From: Antarctobacter heliothermus
GTDB lineage: Bacteria > Pseudomonadota > Alphaproteobacteria > Rhodobacterales > Rhodobacteraceae
Direction of reading: 5' to 3'
Length of the DNA stretch: 64,000 bases
Assembly (NCBI RefSeq): GCF_900188425.1
Contig: NZ_FZON01000017.1
Coordinates: 1 to 64,000, forward strand
Position numbers and translations under genes: made by a program
The notes under the pieces: model-generated
The model's input: the letters and a program-made list of their open reading frames with translations, nothing else
Databases searched by the model: none
What the model was told of the DNA's origin: nothing
Shown: piece after piece, positions 17,157-27,330 of the stretch
How the letters are laid out: each line of letters begins with the position of its first letter
Position numbering within the stretch: position 1 is the stretch's first letter

Positions 17157-20100
17157 TCACGTTGCCTGTGGCGCGGCAAGATCGGGTGAGGGTTCACCCC
17201 GCCGCGCCTTTTTCTCACCCAGCATCAGCATTGCGGGTGTCACGACCAATGTCAGAACGGTTGCGATGACAAGACCGCCCGCGATGGCCGAGGACAGTTC
17301 CGTCCACCACTGGGTCGACGGCGCGCCATAGACAATTTCGCGCGTGAAGAAGTTCAGGTTCACGCCGATCACCATGGGCATCAACCCCAGCGCCGTGGTC
17401 ACAGAGGTCAGCACCACCGGACGCAGGCGCTGTGCGCCGGTCCGCAGCGCGGACTCCAACGGCGACAGACCGGATTTTTTCAGGTCGTTGTAGGTGTCGA
17501 TCAGAACGATGTTGTTGTTCACCACGATCCCCGCCAGCGCGATGACCCCGATGCCGCCCATGACCACGCCAAACGGGCGGCCGGTGACAATCAGGCCGAA
17601 CAGCACCCCGGCGATGGAAAAGACAATCGCGCTCATCACGACAAAGGCCTGGTAGAAGTTGTTGAACTGGATCACCAGGATCACGAACATCAGGAAAATC
17701 GCCGTCACAAAGGCCCCGACCAGAAAGATCATCGAATCCATCTGGTCCTGCGCCTCACCGGCAAAGGTCGCCTCGACCCCGTCGGGCAGGTCCATCCCGT
17801 CGATCGCCGCCTGAAGGGCCACAACCTGATCGTTGACCAGAACGCCGGGGGCGACATTGGCCTCTATGGTGATGACGCGGCGTTGATCGACGCGGGTGAT
17901 GGTGCCGCTGCGCGGGCTGGGCGCAAAGGTCACGAAGTTCGAGATCGGCACAAGGCCCGCGCTGGTCGGCACGCGCAGCGATTGCAGCTCTTCCAGCGTG
18001 CGTTCGTCCGATGGAAAGCGCACGTTGATGTCAACCGATCCGTCGCCATCGTCGGGCCGGTAGTCGGCCACGGTGATGCCACGGGTCAGCAGTTGCACCG
18101 CCTGTCCAAGCGTCGAGATGTCGGCACCAAAGCGCGCCGCCTCGGAGCGGTTCACGGTGATGCGCCATTCGACGCCGGGCAGGGGGCGGGTGTCGGTGAC
18201 ATCGGTAAAGCCGCCGATCTCATCCATTTTCTTGCGAATGTCCCGAACCGCAGTGGCCTGCGCCTGCGGATCGCGGGCGCGGACCCGCAGGGACACAGGC
18301 TTACCGGCCGACGGGCCGTTTGACGCGGTCTGCACCTGCACGTCGATGCCCGGAATGGTGGCCATTTCGGCGCGGATGTCCTCGCCGATCTCGGCGGCAG
18401 GGCGTCGGGTGTCCCATTCCGTCAGCTCGATCTGGATGGTGCCGATCAGATCGGCGGCATCCTGATTTGAGCCGCCGGTCCGGGCATAGACTGAGGCGAT
18501 TTCGGGGTAGTTGAACAGCCTGTTTTCGACGGAGGCCACCAGAGCGTCCTTTTCGAAGATCGAAAAGTTGTCGCGGGCGCGGACCTGCACCTGTGCAAAG
18601 TCCGGCTCGATGGAGGGGAAAAAGCTGATCCCGTTGCCGAACTGGCCATAGGCGGTAAAGCCCGCCAGCAGAAAGGACACCGCCATGATCAGCGTCGCCC
18701 ATGGCCGCAGGATCGCGAATTGCAGCAGCCGGACATAGCCGCCGGTGAAGCCTTTCAGCTTGCGCGGGTCGCCTTTTTCGGCGGCATACAGCGTGGCCTT
18801 GTCCTGTGCCGACTGCGGAGGTTTCTTTCCGATGATCCCGCCGACGACGGGAATAAAGATCAATGCCATGAACAGCGAGGCGGTCAGCGTCAGGATGACG
18901 GTGATTGGCAGGAATTTCATGAACTCGCCCACCGTGCCGGTCCAGAACAGCAGCGGAAAGAACACCGACAGCGTGGTCGCGGTCGAGGCGATGATCGGCC
19001 AGGCCATGCGTTTTGCGGCCGCCGTATAGGCGACCTTGGGCGCGTCGCCCTCCTGCAAGCGCCGGTCGGCCAGTTCCGTGGTCACGATGGCCCCGTCGAC
19101 CAGCATGCCCACCACAAGGATCAACGAGAACAGCACCACGAGGTTCATGGTGAACCCCATCATCAGCAGCGCCGTGACCCCCGCCAGAAATGCCCCCGGA
19201 ATGGCAAGGCCAACCAGCAGGGCAGAGCGGATGCCCAGCGCCCAGACAATGACGATCATCACCAGGATCACGGCGGCGATGACGTTGGCCTCCAGATCGC
19301 TGAGCATGGTCTGAACCTGCTCGCTTTCGTCCTGCATGTAGTCGATCGACACGCTGGCGGGCCAGTCGCCCTGCGCCTCTTCGATCAGGGCGCGGACCGC
19401 GTCGACGGTTTCGATGATGTTCGCGCCCGAGCGTTTCTTGATCTCCAGCGCCAGCGCGGGCTGGCCGTTGATGCGGGCAAAGCCGGTGGGATCCTCAAAG
19501 GTCCTGCGAATGGTGGCCACATCGCCAAAGGTCACAACCGTATCGCCGCGCACCTTGACCGGCAGGGCCATCACATCGTCAATGCCCTCGATCAGGCCGG
19601 GCACCTTGAGCACGATCCGACCGGCACCGTTTTCGATGGCGCCCGCCGCGATCAGGCGGTTGTTGCGGTTGATCTGGCCGATCAGTTCCTCAAAGCTGAT
19701 GTTGTAGGTCTCGAACACCGTGGGGTCGATCAGAACCTCCAGCAGTTCGTCGCGCGCGCCGCCCACGTCGACCTCCAGCACGCCAGACAACCCCTTGATA
19801 TCGTCCGAAAGATTGTCGGCCAGTGTATTCAGGGTCCGTTCCGGCACCGGGCCGGACAGGATCACCGTCAGAATGGGAAAAAGCGCGGTGTTGATTTCTG
19901 TCACCACCGGGTCGGTGGCATCCTCGGGTAGATCGGACTTGGCACGGTCCACGCCCTCCTTGACCTTGCTGAGCGCCGCTTCGGCGTCAAAGCCCGGTTC
20001 GAATTCCAACTGGACACTGGCATAGCCTTCGCCGGCGTTGCTGGTCATCTGCTTGAGGCCGGTGATCGACGACAGTTCGGTTTCCAGCGGTTCGACCAGC

Positions 20101-20288
20101 AGGCGTTCGGAATCCTCGGGTGAGATACCATCCAGGCTGGTCGAGACGTAAAAGATCGGGATCGGGATCTCTGGCGAGCTTTCCTTGGGGATCGTGACAT
20201 AGGCATAGGCCCCGACCGCAAGGATCATGACCAGCGCCATGACCACCACGCGGCCCCGGCTGAAGGCGGCGTCGATCAGCGTGTTCAT
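17157..20288 (-). CDS. RND-family efflux pump inner-membrane subunit (HAE1-like)
   Basis: The 1043-residue protein has RND layout: N-terminal helix ([21 protein letters not shown]), large periplasmic loops after TM1 and TM7, and a [16 protein letters not shown] segment in TM4 equivalent to the proton-relay region, with [15 protein letters not shown] in the C-terminal half. It belongs to the AcrB/MexB-like superfamily rather than CzcA by general appearance. Its ATG overlaps the adaptor stop (ATGA). It would work with the upstream adaptor and an outer-membrane channel encoded elsewhere; substrate unknown. Confidence 0.9.
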   Translation of the reverse strand: MNTLIDAAFSRGRVVVMALVMILAVGAYAYVTIPKESSPEIPIPIFYVSTSLDGISPEDSERLLVEPLETELSSITGLKQMTSNAGEGYASVQLEFEPGFDAEAALSKVKEGVDRAKSDLPEDATDPVVTEINTALFPILTVILSGPVPERTLNTLADNLSDDIKGLSGVLEVDVGGARDELLEVLIDPTVFETYNISFEELIGQINRNNRLIAAGAIENGAGRIVLKVPGLIEGIDDVMALPVKVRGDTVVTFGDVATIRRTFEDPTGFARINGQPALALEIKKRSGANIIETVDAVRALIEEAQGDWPASVSIDYMQDESEQVQTMLSDLEANVIAAVILVMIVIVWALGIRSALLVGLAIPGAFLAGVTALLMMGFTMNLVVLFSLILVVGMLVDGAIVTTELADRRLQEGDAPKVAYTAAAKRMAWPIIASTATTLSVFFPLLFWTGTVGEFMKFLPITVILTLTASLFMALIFIPVVGGIIGKKPPQSAQDKATLYAAEKGDPRKLKGFTGGYVRLLQFAILRPWATLIMAVSFLLAGFTAYGQFGNGISFFPSIEPDFAQVQVRARDNFSIFEKDALVASVENRLFNYPEIASVYARTGGSNQDAADLIGTIQIELTEWDTRRPAAEIGEDIRAEMATIPGIDVQVQTASNGPSAGKPVSLRVRARDPQAQATAVRDIRKKMDEIGGFTDVTDTRPLPGVEWRITVNRSEAARFGADISTLGQAVQLLTRGITVADYRPDDGDGSVDINVRFPSDERTLEELQSLRVPTSAGLVPISNFVTFAPSPRSGTITRVDQRRVITIEANVAPGVLVNDQVVALQAAIDGMDLPDGVEATFAGEAQDQMDSMIFLVGAFVTAIFLMFVILVIQFNNFYQAFVVMSAIVFSIAGVLFGLIVTGRPFGVVMGGIGVIALAGIVVNNNIVLIDTYNDLKKSGLSPLESALRTGAQRLRPVVLTSVTTALGLMPMVIGVNLNFFTREIVYGAPSTQWWTELSSAIAGGLVIATVLTLVVTPAMLMLGEKKARRGEPSPDLAAPQAT

Positions 20289-21439
20289 TGGGTCACCTCG
20301 CGTCGCGTGGCCAGAGGTTCCGCCTCATCTTCGGGTTTCGGGCTGACGGTCTGGCCATCGTTCACAAAGCCCTGACCGATCGAGATGATCTGCGCCTCTT
20401 TTGGCAGGCCGGACACCCAGATGCCATCGGTCTGGGCGCGGACGATGCGCACCTTGTGAAACTCGACGATGTCCTTGTCGTTGACGATCTTGATCCCCAG
20501 CGTGCCGTCGGTGTCCAGCGACAGGATCGCGGGGGACACGAAATGTGCCGTCAATTCGCCCGTAGGAATGCGCAATTGCGCGCTGATTCCGGCAGGAATG
20601 GCCCCGTCCGTGTTGGACACCTCTATCTCGGCCATGAAAGTTCGGGTTTCGGCATCCGCGCTTGTGCTGACAAATCGCACCACTCCCTTGCCTGTGGCCC
20701 CTGTGATGAATGCCACATCCGCGGTCTGGCCCACCTTGATGTCGCGCAAGGATTGCTGCGGAATCTGAATGCGGATCGTGAGGGGGGTGTTGTCGACGAT
20801 GCGGCCGACATCGTCGCCCATCGTGACATATTCCCCCTCGTTGATATCCAGCGATTCCAGCCGCCCGGCAAAGGGCGCGCGGATTTCGGTGTTGGCCACG
20901 GCCTCGGTCGCGGTTGTCATGCTGGCCTGTGCGGCGGCCAGTGTCGCGCGGGCCTGCGCCACGCGGTCAACGGTGGCCACGCCGCGTTCGACCAGGGCTG
21001 CGGCATTGTCGTACTCGCGTTGCGCGCGGGCCAGTTCCTGTTGCGCGCGGTCCAGATCGGATTGCCTCGCCGCGATGTCGAAGCGGGCTATGACCTGATC
21101 CTCTGCCAGATCCGCGCCCTTTTCGACCAGCACCTCGCCGATCTGCCCCGAGGTCTTGGCGCGGATCGGCGTATCGCGGTCGGGCAGGGCCTGGCCTTCG
21201 GCGGCAAAGACCTGAGCCACCGTTTCGGCCACGGACCGGCGCACCGCGACACTGACGGCCCTGGGGGTGGCGGGGGTCTTGGCGGTATTGCCCGCGTCTT
21301 TGGACGGCAACACGAATCCACTGCCCATCCAGCCGACAATGGCCACGGCCAGGCCACCGGCGACCCAACGGGACCGGGTCGACCCATGGTCGTTTTCAAA
21401 GGAAAGCGGCTTGGGACCGTCGGTCTGGTGCTCGGTCAT
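20285..21439 (-). CDS. RND efflux periplasmic adaptor (membrane fusion protein)
   Basis: The 384-residue adaptor starts MTEHQTDGPKPLSF after GGAGAC. It has a membrane anchor at ~28-45 (VAGGLAVAIVGWMGSGFVL), lipoyl half-motifs (IRAKTSGQIGEVLVEKGADL; TEIRAPFAGRLESLDINEGEYV), an intervening coiled coil (SDLDRAQQELARAQREYDNA) and a beta-barrel. It bridges the RND pump to an outer-membrane channel. Longer frames upstream overlap the TetR gene's flank and look non-coding. It is the first structural gene of the efflux operon. Confidence 0.88.
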   Translation of the reverse strand: MTEHQTDGPKPLSFENDHGSTRSRWVAGGLAVAIVGWMGSGFVLPSKDAGNTAKTPATPRAVSVAVRRSVAETVAQVFAAEGQALPDRDTPIRAKTSGQIGEVLVEKGADLAEDQVIARFDIAARQSDLDRAQQELARAQREYDNAAALVERGVATVDRVAQARATLAAAQASMTTATEAVANTEIRAPFAGRLESLDINEGEYVTMGDDVGRIVDNTPLTIRIQIPQQSLRDIKVGQTADVAFITGATGKGVVRFVSTSADAETRTFMAEIEVSNTDGAIPAGISAQLRIPTGELTAHFVSPAILSLDTDGTLGIKIVNDKDIVEFHKVRIVRAQTDGIWVSGLPKEAQIISIGQGFVNDGQTVSPKPEDEAEPLATRREVTQ

Positions 21440-21591
21440 ATCTGGTCTCCATTTGGCAGACGCCGTTCCGTGTCGGGTGCCTTGGTTGGCTGAACAGATT
21501 TCGACCTCGAAACCTGACTGTTCTGGTGTGCCCGGAGCCTGCTGTCTTGCGGGGCCGGGCAGATATTGGTTGGCGCTTTGCGCAATTGCGT

Positions 21592-22365
21592 TCAGGGGGG
21601 GGACTGGTCGTCGATCCGCCTGTCCGGCGGTCCGTCCTGGGCAATTGCGCGCAGCATCAGGCGGTATTCGGAAGAATTGCACAGGGCGATGCTGCCCTGC
21701 GGCAGACCCAGCAAACGATCGATCAGGGCACCTTCGGCAACCATCCGACTGGTCAGGATGTCGACGCCGCCATCCAGATCATCCGCCTCAGCGGCGCGGA
21801 TGGCCCGTTCGATCGCGGTGCGGCGGCCGCCCGAAAAGGCCAGAATGGTTTCCGTGACCAGCGTCAGGTCGGGGACGTCAAAACATCCTTCGGAGATGCC
21901 TTGCGCGATCATCCCCTGCAAGACGGGCTTTGCCGCGGTGTTCGATGCGTTTGTGATACGGGTGAACAGGACATCGTTGCCGGGCCGCAACATGGCATCC
22001 AGAAAGAACTTCAACTGTGGTGCCTGTTCCGCCTTCCAGCGGCTGGTATCGGCCAGAAAGGCGTTGAACCGTGTCAGTGCGTCGCCTGTCGCGGCGGCAT
22101 GTGCGGTTTCCGCAGAGGACAGCGCCTCATTGGTGAACCGCTCTACCACGCCGTCCAGCAAATCCTCCTTGGCGGCGAAATGGTGATAAAAACCGCCTTT
22201 CGAAATACCGGCCACGTCCAGGACATCCGCGATGGTCACCGCGTCCCAGCCGCGTTCAAGGAACAACCCTTGCGCTGCGTCAAGAATGCGCGCGCGGCGT
22301 GTTTCGGGCGTCATGCGTTGACGCTTGGTGGCGAAAACAGGTTGTGTCGTCGTGGGTGCGGACAT
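21592..22365 (-). CDS. TetR-family transcriptional regulator of the efflux operon
   Basis: The 257-residue protein has a TetR_N domain at ~24-70 ([43 protein letters not shown]) and a variable ligand-binding domain. It is encoded just upstream of, and on the same strand as, the adaptor-pump genes, with a 152-bp gap. The ATG follows TTGGGAGG. A near-perfect palindrome lies 17 bp upstream of its start, so it probably represses itself and the efflux genes. It is longer at both ends than the usual ~200 residues. Confidence 0.88.
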   Translation of the reverse strand: MSAPTTTQPVFATKRQRMTPETRRARILDAAQGLFLERGWDAVTIADVLDVAGISKGGFYHHFAAKEDLLDGVVERFTNEALSSAETAHAAATGDALTRFNAFLADTSRWKAEQAPQLKFFLDAMLRPGNDVLFTRITNASNTAAKPVLQGMIAQGISEGCFDVPDLTLVTETILAFSGGRRTAIERAIRAAEADDLDGGVDILTSRMVAEGALIDRLLGLPQGSIALCNSSEYRLMLRAIAQDGPPDRRIDDQSPP

Positions 22366-22381
22366 CCGGGGCCTCCCAAGT

Positions 22382-22404
22382 TACAGACCGACGGTCGGTA
22401 TGTA
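22382..22404. promoter_or_regulatory. TetR operator candidate
   Basis: TACAGACCGACGGTCGGTAT plus GTA forms a 23-bp imperfect palindrome centred at 22393, with only one mismatched pair outside the centre. ACCGACNGTCGGT-type sites are typical of AcrR-like TetR regulators. It sits 17-39 bp upstream of the TetR start, where a repressor would block transcription. Confidence 0.75.
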
Positions 22405-22686
22405 GTGGGCGCACCCATTGTGTCAATGGTCTTGGGGGCGGCATCACCCGTCCCGTAGCGTCAGGTCAGCAACTATTGCATCTGAAACGCAGGTTTTCGG
22501 GGTCGGGCATCTGTCGCGCACAACTCTGCAACGACGACCGCCGCTGAACGGCGTGCCTGTCCTGTGTCTGACCAATGTGATGGTCGCCCTCGGAAAGGCA
22601 AACACCTGTCCGAGGCTGGCGGACGGCGTCATGTGGGGCAGGGTGCATGGCCCGCAGACAGGCGGGCCTGCAGGGTCTTGTGCGGT

Positions 22687-23577
22687 TCAGATCATCAAGT
22701 GGCGCGGGTCCGCCAGCAGGGCACACAAACGAGAGGTAAACCGCGCGGCCTCTGCACCATTGATCACCCGGTGATCATAGCTCAGGTCCAGCGGCACCAT
22801 GGGCACCGGTTGAAACGCAGTACCGTCCCAGTGCGGCACGATCTCTGTGCGGGTGATGCCCAGGATCGCCAGTTCCGGCGGATTCACGATGGGGGAAAAG
22901 GCGCGGCCGCCGATGCCGCCCAGATTGGTGATTGTCATGGACCCGCCGCCCATCTCGTCCGGCCCGATCTTGCGGTTCTGGGCGCGGGTGGCGAGATCGG
23001 CGATGTCCGCCCCGATTTGCCACAGCCCCTTTTTGTCCGCGTCGCGCAGGACCGGCACCATCAGGCCATGTTCGGTGTCCACGGCAATGCCGATGTTGAC
23101 ATAGTCTTTTAGTATCAGGGACTTGCCATCGGCGGACAAGGAGGCGTTGAAGCGTGGAAATTCTCGCAACGCGCGCGCCAGGGCCATGACCTGAAAGGCC
23201 AGCGCGGTCAGCCTGACCCCGCGCGCCTCTGCCTCTGGTTTCAGACCTTTGCGAAAGGTTTCGATGGCAGAGACATCGGCGCGGTCATGGTGGGTGACTT
23301 GCGGGATCAGCGCATTGGCCGCCGACAGGTTGGCTGCCGAGACTTGCGCAAACCGGCTCATCGGCTCGGTGGCGACTGGCCCGAAGGCGGCATGATCCAC
23401 CTCCCAATAGGAGGTGTCGGGCGTTTTCGCGGCGGTTTGGGGGCTGCGGTCCAGATCCTCACGCGCGATGGTGGTCCGGCCCAGATCGCGGGCCAGTGTG
23501 TCCAGGTCGATGCCCTTTTCCAGCGCCAGGGCGCGGACGGACGGGGCGGCTATCACCTCTCGCATCGCCATCACCAT
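22687..23577 (-). CDS. 2-oxoacid dehydrogenase acyltransferase (E2), catalytic subunit without lipoyl domain
   Basis: The ~296-residue protein has an N-terminal peripheral-subunit-binding segment (APSVRALALEKGIDLDTLA) and an E2 catalytic domain ending in DLSYDHRVINGAEAARF, where His of DHRxxxG is catalytic. It has no lipoyl domain, unlike normal E2 proteins. The lipoyl domains are on the separate protein encoded at 25011-26333. Possible starts are the ATG at 23577 or at 23571; the latter overlaps the preceding stop. It is the last gene of the E1/E2 operon. Confidence 0.87.
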   Translation of the reverse strand: MVMAMREVIAAPSVRALALEKGIDLDTLARDLGRTTIAREDLDRSPQTAAKTPDTSYWEVDHAAFGPVATEPMSRFAQVSAANLSAANALIPQVTHHDRADVSAIETFRKGLKPEAEARGVRLTALAFQVMALARALREFPRFNASLSADGKSLILKDYVNIGIAVDTEHGLMVPVLRDADKKGLWQIGADIADLATRAQNRKIGPDEMGGGSMTITNLGGIGGRAFSPIVNPPELAILGITRTEIVPHWDGTAFQPVPMVPLDLSYDHRVINGAEAARFTSRLCALLADPRHLMI

Positions 23578-24995
23578 GCCGCCGAGATGTACTGGGTTTC
23601 CATGAACTCAAGCATTCCTTCATGCCCGCCCTCGCGGCCCAAACCGGATTGTTTGACCCCGCCGAACGGGGCCGCCGGATCAGAGACAAGGCCCCGGTTC
23701 AGCCCGACCATGCCGTATTCCAGCCGCTCGCAGACCTGCAACGCGCGTTTCATGTCGCCGGAAAAGACATAGGCCACCAACCCGTATTCGGTGTCATTGG
23801 CGCGGCGGATCACCTCGTCCTGATCGGCAAATGTCTGGATCGCGGCGACCGGGCCAAAGATCTCGTCTTGGACGCAATCGGCGGTTTCCGGCACGTTGGA
23901 CAGCACCGTGGGCGGGTAGAAAAAGCCCGGACCGTCCGGGGTGACGCCGCCGCATTCGATCACCGCCCCCTTGGCCACCGCATCGGCGACAAAGGCGGCG
24001 ACCTTGTCGCGCGTGTCGGCATTGACCAGCGGACCGACATCGACGGTCGAGTCGGTGCCATCCCCGACCTTGAGCGCCTGCATCGCGGTCGTCAGGCGGC
24101 GGGTGAACTCTGCGGCGATGTCCTGATGCACATAGATGCGGTTGGCGGCGGTGCAGGCCTCACCCAGATTGCGCATCTTGGCCAGCATCGTGCCCTCAAT
24201 GGCGGTGTCCATATCGGCGTCCTCAAACACCACGACCGGGGCATTGCCGCCCAGTTCCATCGCTGGTTTCAGAACTTGATCGGCGGCGGAGTGCAACAGC
24301 TTGCGCCCGACGCCGGTCGAGCCGGTGAAACTGACCACGCGCACGCGCGGATCGTGCAGCATGTGGTCCACCAGCGCGCCGGTTCTGCGCGATGGCAACA
24401 CGTTGACCAGTCCGGGCGGCACACCCGCCTCTTCGAGTAGCGGCATCAGCGCCAGCATGGTCAGCGGGGTTTCCGAGGCCGGTTTGATGATCACCGCGCA
24501 GCCAGCGGCCAGCGCCGGGGCAATTTTGCGCGTTCCCATCGCGGCGGGATAGTTCCACGGCGTCACAAGCACTGCCAGACCGGCTGGCTTGTGCTGGACC
24601 ATGATGCGTGCGCCAGAGGCGGGCGCATGGCCCAACTGTCCGTTGGCGCGCACCGCCTCTTCGGCGAACCAGCGAAAGAACTCGGCGGCATAGGTTGCCT
24701 CGCCCAGGGCATCGGCACGCGCCTTGCCGTTTTCCAGCGTGATCAGATGGGCGAAATCTTCCAGCCGCGCGGTCATAAGCTCCCACGCTTTGCGCAACAC
24801 CTCGGAGCGTTGGCGAGGGGTGCGGGCGGCCCAGTCCTTCATCGCGGCCTCGGCGGCGTTCAGCGCGGCGTCGGCATCGGCGATATCGGCAGAGGCGACA
24901 GAGGCCAGCACCTCTTCGGTGGCGGGGTTGATGACGTCGAAGCGGTCGCTGCCCTTGTGCCATTGGCCGTTGATATAGAGATCGGTGTGGTCCAT
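23571..24995 (-). CDS. NAD(P)-dependent aldehyde dehydrogenase (succinate-semialdehyde dehydrogenase-like)
   Basis: The 474-residue protein is a full-length ALDH. TPWNYPAAM and VIIKPASETP mark the cofactor site, FTGSTGVGRKL the Rossmann turn, Glu of MELGGNAPV the general base and Cys of NLGEACTAANR the nucleophile. Overall it resembles the GabD group, which oxidises short (hydroxy)aldehydes or succinate semialdehyde. It lies between the two E2 genes and overlaps the second, so it likely handles an aldehyde formed in the same pathway. The real substrate is not shown. Confidence 0.88.
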   Translation of the reverse strand: MDHTDLYINGQWHKGSDRFDVINPATEEVLASVASADIADADAALNAAEAAMKDWAARTPRQRSEVLRKAWELMTARLEDFAHLITLENGKARADALGEATYAAEFFRWFAEEAVRANGQLGHAPASGARIMVQHKPAGLAVLVTPWNYPAAMGTRKIAPALAAGCAVIIKPASETPLTMLALMPLLEEAGVPPGLVNVLPSRRTGALVDHMLHDPRVRVVSFTGSTGVGRKLLHSAADQVLKPAMELGGNAPVVVFEDADMDTAIEGTMLAKMRNLGEACTAANRIYVHQDIAAEFTRRLTTAMQALKVGDGTDSTVDVGPLVNADTRDKVAAFVADAVAKGAVIECGGVTPDGPGFFYPPTVLSNVPETADCVQDEIFGPVAAIQTFADQDEVIRRANDTEYGLVAYVFSGDMKRALQVCERLEYGMVGLNRGLVSDPAAPFGGVKQSGLGREGGHEGMLEFMETQYISAAW

Positions 24996-25010
24996 GTCGG
25001 TCTCCCGAGG

Positions 25011-26333
25011 TCAGAGCAGGTGGCGAAGCGGATGTTCGATCCGGCCTGCGAAATTGGAAATAAGGCGGAGCGCGTCGCCAGGGGACAATTGATCGGCGCT
25101 GCATTCCAGCGTGATGGCGATGCCTGCGTCGTCCTGCGTCAGGGTCAGAACGGGCACCTCTTCAGGGCCGATGTGCACCGAGCTCAATACCGCGTCGCGC
25201 ATGTCGCGGAGACGCAGGGCCGGTGGCGCGTCGGTCCGGGCCGTCTGACCCAGTTGCGCATGGGTGGCGTAGGTGCGGCCTTGGCCGAACCTCTCGACAT
25301 CTACCACAGCCTCACGCCCCAGACTGGCCGCCGCCAGCCCGGCCAGCAAGGCCGAGACATCGGACAGACCGGCGGTCTCTGACGCCCAATGCGCGAAACC
25401 GGAAAACCCGTCAGCGGCCTGCGCGGTCAGGTGTCGTGCGGCGGTGCCTGCCGAGGCGGCGGTCGGGGCCGCTTCGGGCATGGCGCGGAGCGTGTCGAGG
25501 TCACGCACATGAAAGGGTTGCGCGTGGCCCGCGCCCACGAGGCGGTTCAGGTCCAGCCCCTCTTGCAGGGCAAGGCGGCGCGCCTTGGGAGAGGCAAGGA
25601 TGCGGCCCTGCGCGCTGGGGGCAGCGGCGGTCTGGGGTTGTTTCGGGGCTGGTTCTGACGGCGGTTTCGGGGCGGATGGCGTTCGTGATCCGGTGGGCGG
25701 CGTCGCCTTGGGCGCGGTCCCGGCGGCGATACTGCGTTGTATCGGGGTGTCCGGCTTGTCCGCCGAGATCAGCGCGATGACGCCGCCCACGGGGGCCTCT
25801 TCACCCGCGAGGGCCAACAGCGCCGCGACATAGCCATCCTGCCCGGCCTCAACCTCCATGGTGGATTTGTCGGTTTCGACCTCGAACAGGATGTCGCTGG
25901 CGCTGACCGCGTCTCCGGGCGTCTTGTGCCAGGCGACAATCAGGCCGGTGTCCTGTGCCATGCCGAGCGCGGGCATGATCACCTCATTGCCATCCGGCAG
26001 CTTATCGCCGCCGTCGTCGTCGTCAGCGGAGGATGGGGCAGGTGGCGCGGCGCTGCCGCTGTCCTCTGCCGTGGCAGAGATCAGCGCGATCACATTGCCC
26101 ACCGGCACATCCTCTCCGGCCTGCGCCCTCACATCGGTCAGGAAACCGGCGGCGGGGGCCTCGACCTCCATCGTCGCCTTGTCGGTTTCCACCTCGAACA
26201 GCACATCACCCTCGGCCACGGCGTCACCCGGGGCCTTGTGCCAGGCGACGATCAGGCCGGTGTCCTGCGCCATGCCAAGCGCGGGCATGATCACCTCATG
26301 CGACGCGGAACCAGGGGTTTCCTCACGCGGCAT
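25011..26333 (-). CDS. E2-like protein: two lipoyl domains, E3/E1-binding domain, degenerate acyltransferase domain
   Basis: The 440-residue protein has two near-identical lipoyl domains (~10-88 and ~115-193), each repeating EVIMPALGMAQDTGLIVAWHK, with lipoyl-Lys in ETDKATMEVEA and ETDKSTMEVEA. A Pro/Ala linker leads to a subunit-binding domain (ILASPKARRLALQEGLDLNRL, ~250-285). The C-terminal ~120 residues resemble an E2 catalytic domain, but the DHRxxxG active site is missing (ECSADQLSPGDALRL instead). It probably carries acyl groups for the separate catalytic E2. The start overlaps the E1beta stop. Confidence 0.85.
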   Translation of the reverse strand: MPREETPGSASHEVIMPALGMAQDTGLIVAWHKAPGDAVAEGDVLFEVETDKATMEVEAPAAGFLTDVRAQAGEDVPVGNVIALISATAEDSGSAAPPAPSSADDDDGGDKLPDGNEVIMPALGMAQDTGLIVAWHKTPGDAVSASDILFEVETDKSTMEVEAGQDGYVAALLALAGEEAPVGGVIALISADKPDTPIQRSIAAGTAPKATPPTGSRTPSAPKPPSEPAPKQPQTAAAPSAQGRILASPKARRLALQEGLDLNRLVGAGHAQPFHVRDLDTLRAMPEAAPTAASAGTAARHLTAQAADGFSGFAHWASETAGLSDVSALLAGLAAASLGREAVVDVERFGQGRTYATHAQLGQTARTDAPPALRLRDMRDAVLSSVHIGPEEVPVLTLTQDDAGIAITLECSADQLSPGDALRLISNFAGRIEHPLRHLL

Positions 26334-27318
26334 GGATCATCTCCCCGCTCATCAGCCTGCGGGCAGCCTCGGCGACCGCCTCTGGCGTGGGGACGGTCAG
26401 ATCCTCCAGCGCGGGCGAAAACGGCACCGGCACATCCATCGCGCCCATGCGCAGCACAGGTGCGTCGAGATGATAAAACGCCTTTTCGTTGATCCGCGAG
26501 GCGATCTCTCCGGTGACGCCATAGCTCTGATGCCCTTCGTCCACGACAATCACGCGGCTGGTCTTTTTCGCCGAGGCCAGCAGCGTCGCCTCGTCCAGCG
26601 GAACGATGGTGCGCGGGTCGATCACCTCTGCCTCGATGCCCTCACAGGACAGGATTTCTGCCGCCTTTTCGCAGACCTGCACCATGGACGAGGTGCCGAT
26701 CAGGGTGATGTCGGTGCCGGGGCGCTTGATGTTGGCCTCGCCGAAGGGGATCAGGAATTCCTCTTCCGGCACCGGGGCCTTGTCGTTGTACATCAGCTTG
26801 TCTTCGAAGATCACCACCGGGTTGTTGTCGCGGATGGCGGTTTTCATCAGGCCCTTGGCCTCATAGGCAGAGGAGGGCAGCGCCACCTTCAGCCCGGGAA
26901 TATGGGCCACCAGCGCGTGCAGGGACTGGCTGTGCTGCGCGGCAGAGCGGCGGGTGGCGCCCAGATTGGTGCGCACCACCAAAGGCGCGCGCATCTTGCC
27001 GCCGGACATGTAATGCGTCTTGGCCGCCTGATTGCAGAGCTGATCCATGATCAGATAGAGGAAATCGCCAAACATCAGGTCCACAACCGGGCGGGTGCCG
27101 GTCATGGCGGCCCCCACCGCCAATCCCATGAAGCCGGGTTCAGCAATCGGGGTATCGACAACGCGCCCGGTGCCGAATTCCTCGACCAGACCGCTGAGCA
27201 CCTTGAAGGGCGTGCCAGCCTCGGCCACGTCCTCACCGATGATAAAAACGGTGTCGTCGCGGCGCATTTCCTCGGCCAATGCTTCGTTGACGGCCTGGGA
27301 CAGGGTGATCTCTCGCAT
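26323..27318 (-). CDS. TPP-dependent 2-oxoacid/acetoin dehydrogenase E1, beta subunit
   Basis: The 331-residue protein shows E1beta hallmarks: GEDVAEAGTPFKVLSGL near the N-terminus, RVVDTPIAEPGFMGLAVGAAM, the QLCNQAAK segment, and a transketolase C-terminal domain (IDPRTIVPLDEATLLASAKK, VVDEGHQSYGV). With E1alpha it forms the decarboxylating component. The PdhB/AcoB group cannot be split by eye into pyruvate versus acetoin specificity. It has a GGAGAGAG-type site before the ATG. Confidence 0.9.
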   Translation of the reverse strand: MREITLSQAVNEALAEEMRRDDTVFIIGEDVAEAGTPFKVLSGLVEEFGTGRVVDTPIAEPGFMGLAVGAAMTGTRPVVDLMFGDFLYLIMDQLCNQAAKTHYMSGGKMRAPLVVRTNLGATRRSAAQHSQSLHALVAHIPGLKVALPSSAYEAKGLMKTAIRDNNPVVIFEDKLMYNDKAPVPEEEFLIPFGEANIKRPGTDITLIGTSSMVQVCEKAAEILSCEGIEAEVIDPRTIVPLDEATLLASAKKTSRVIVVDEGHQSYGVTGEIASRINEKAFYHLDAPVLRMGAMDVPVPFSPALEDLTVPTPEAVAEAARRLMSGEMIHAA

Positions 27319-27330
27319 TTTTCTCTCTCC

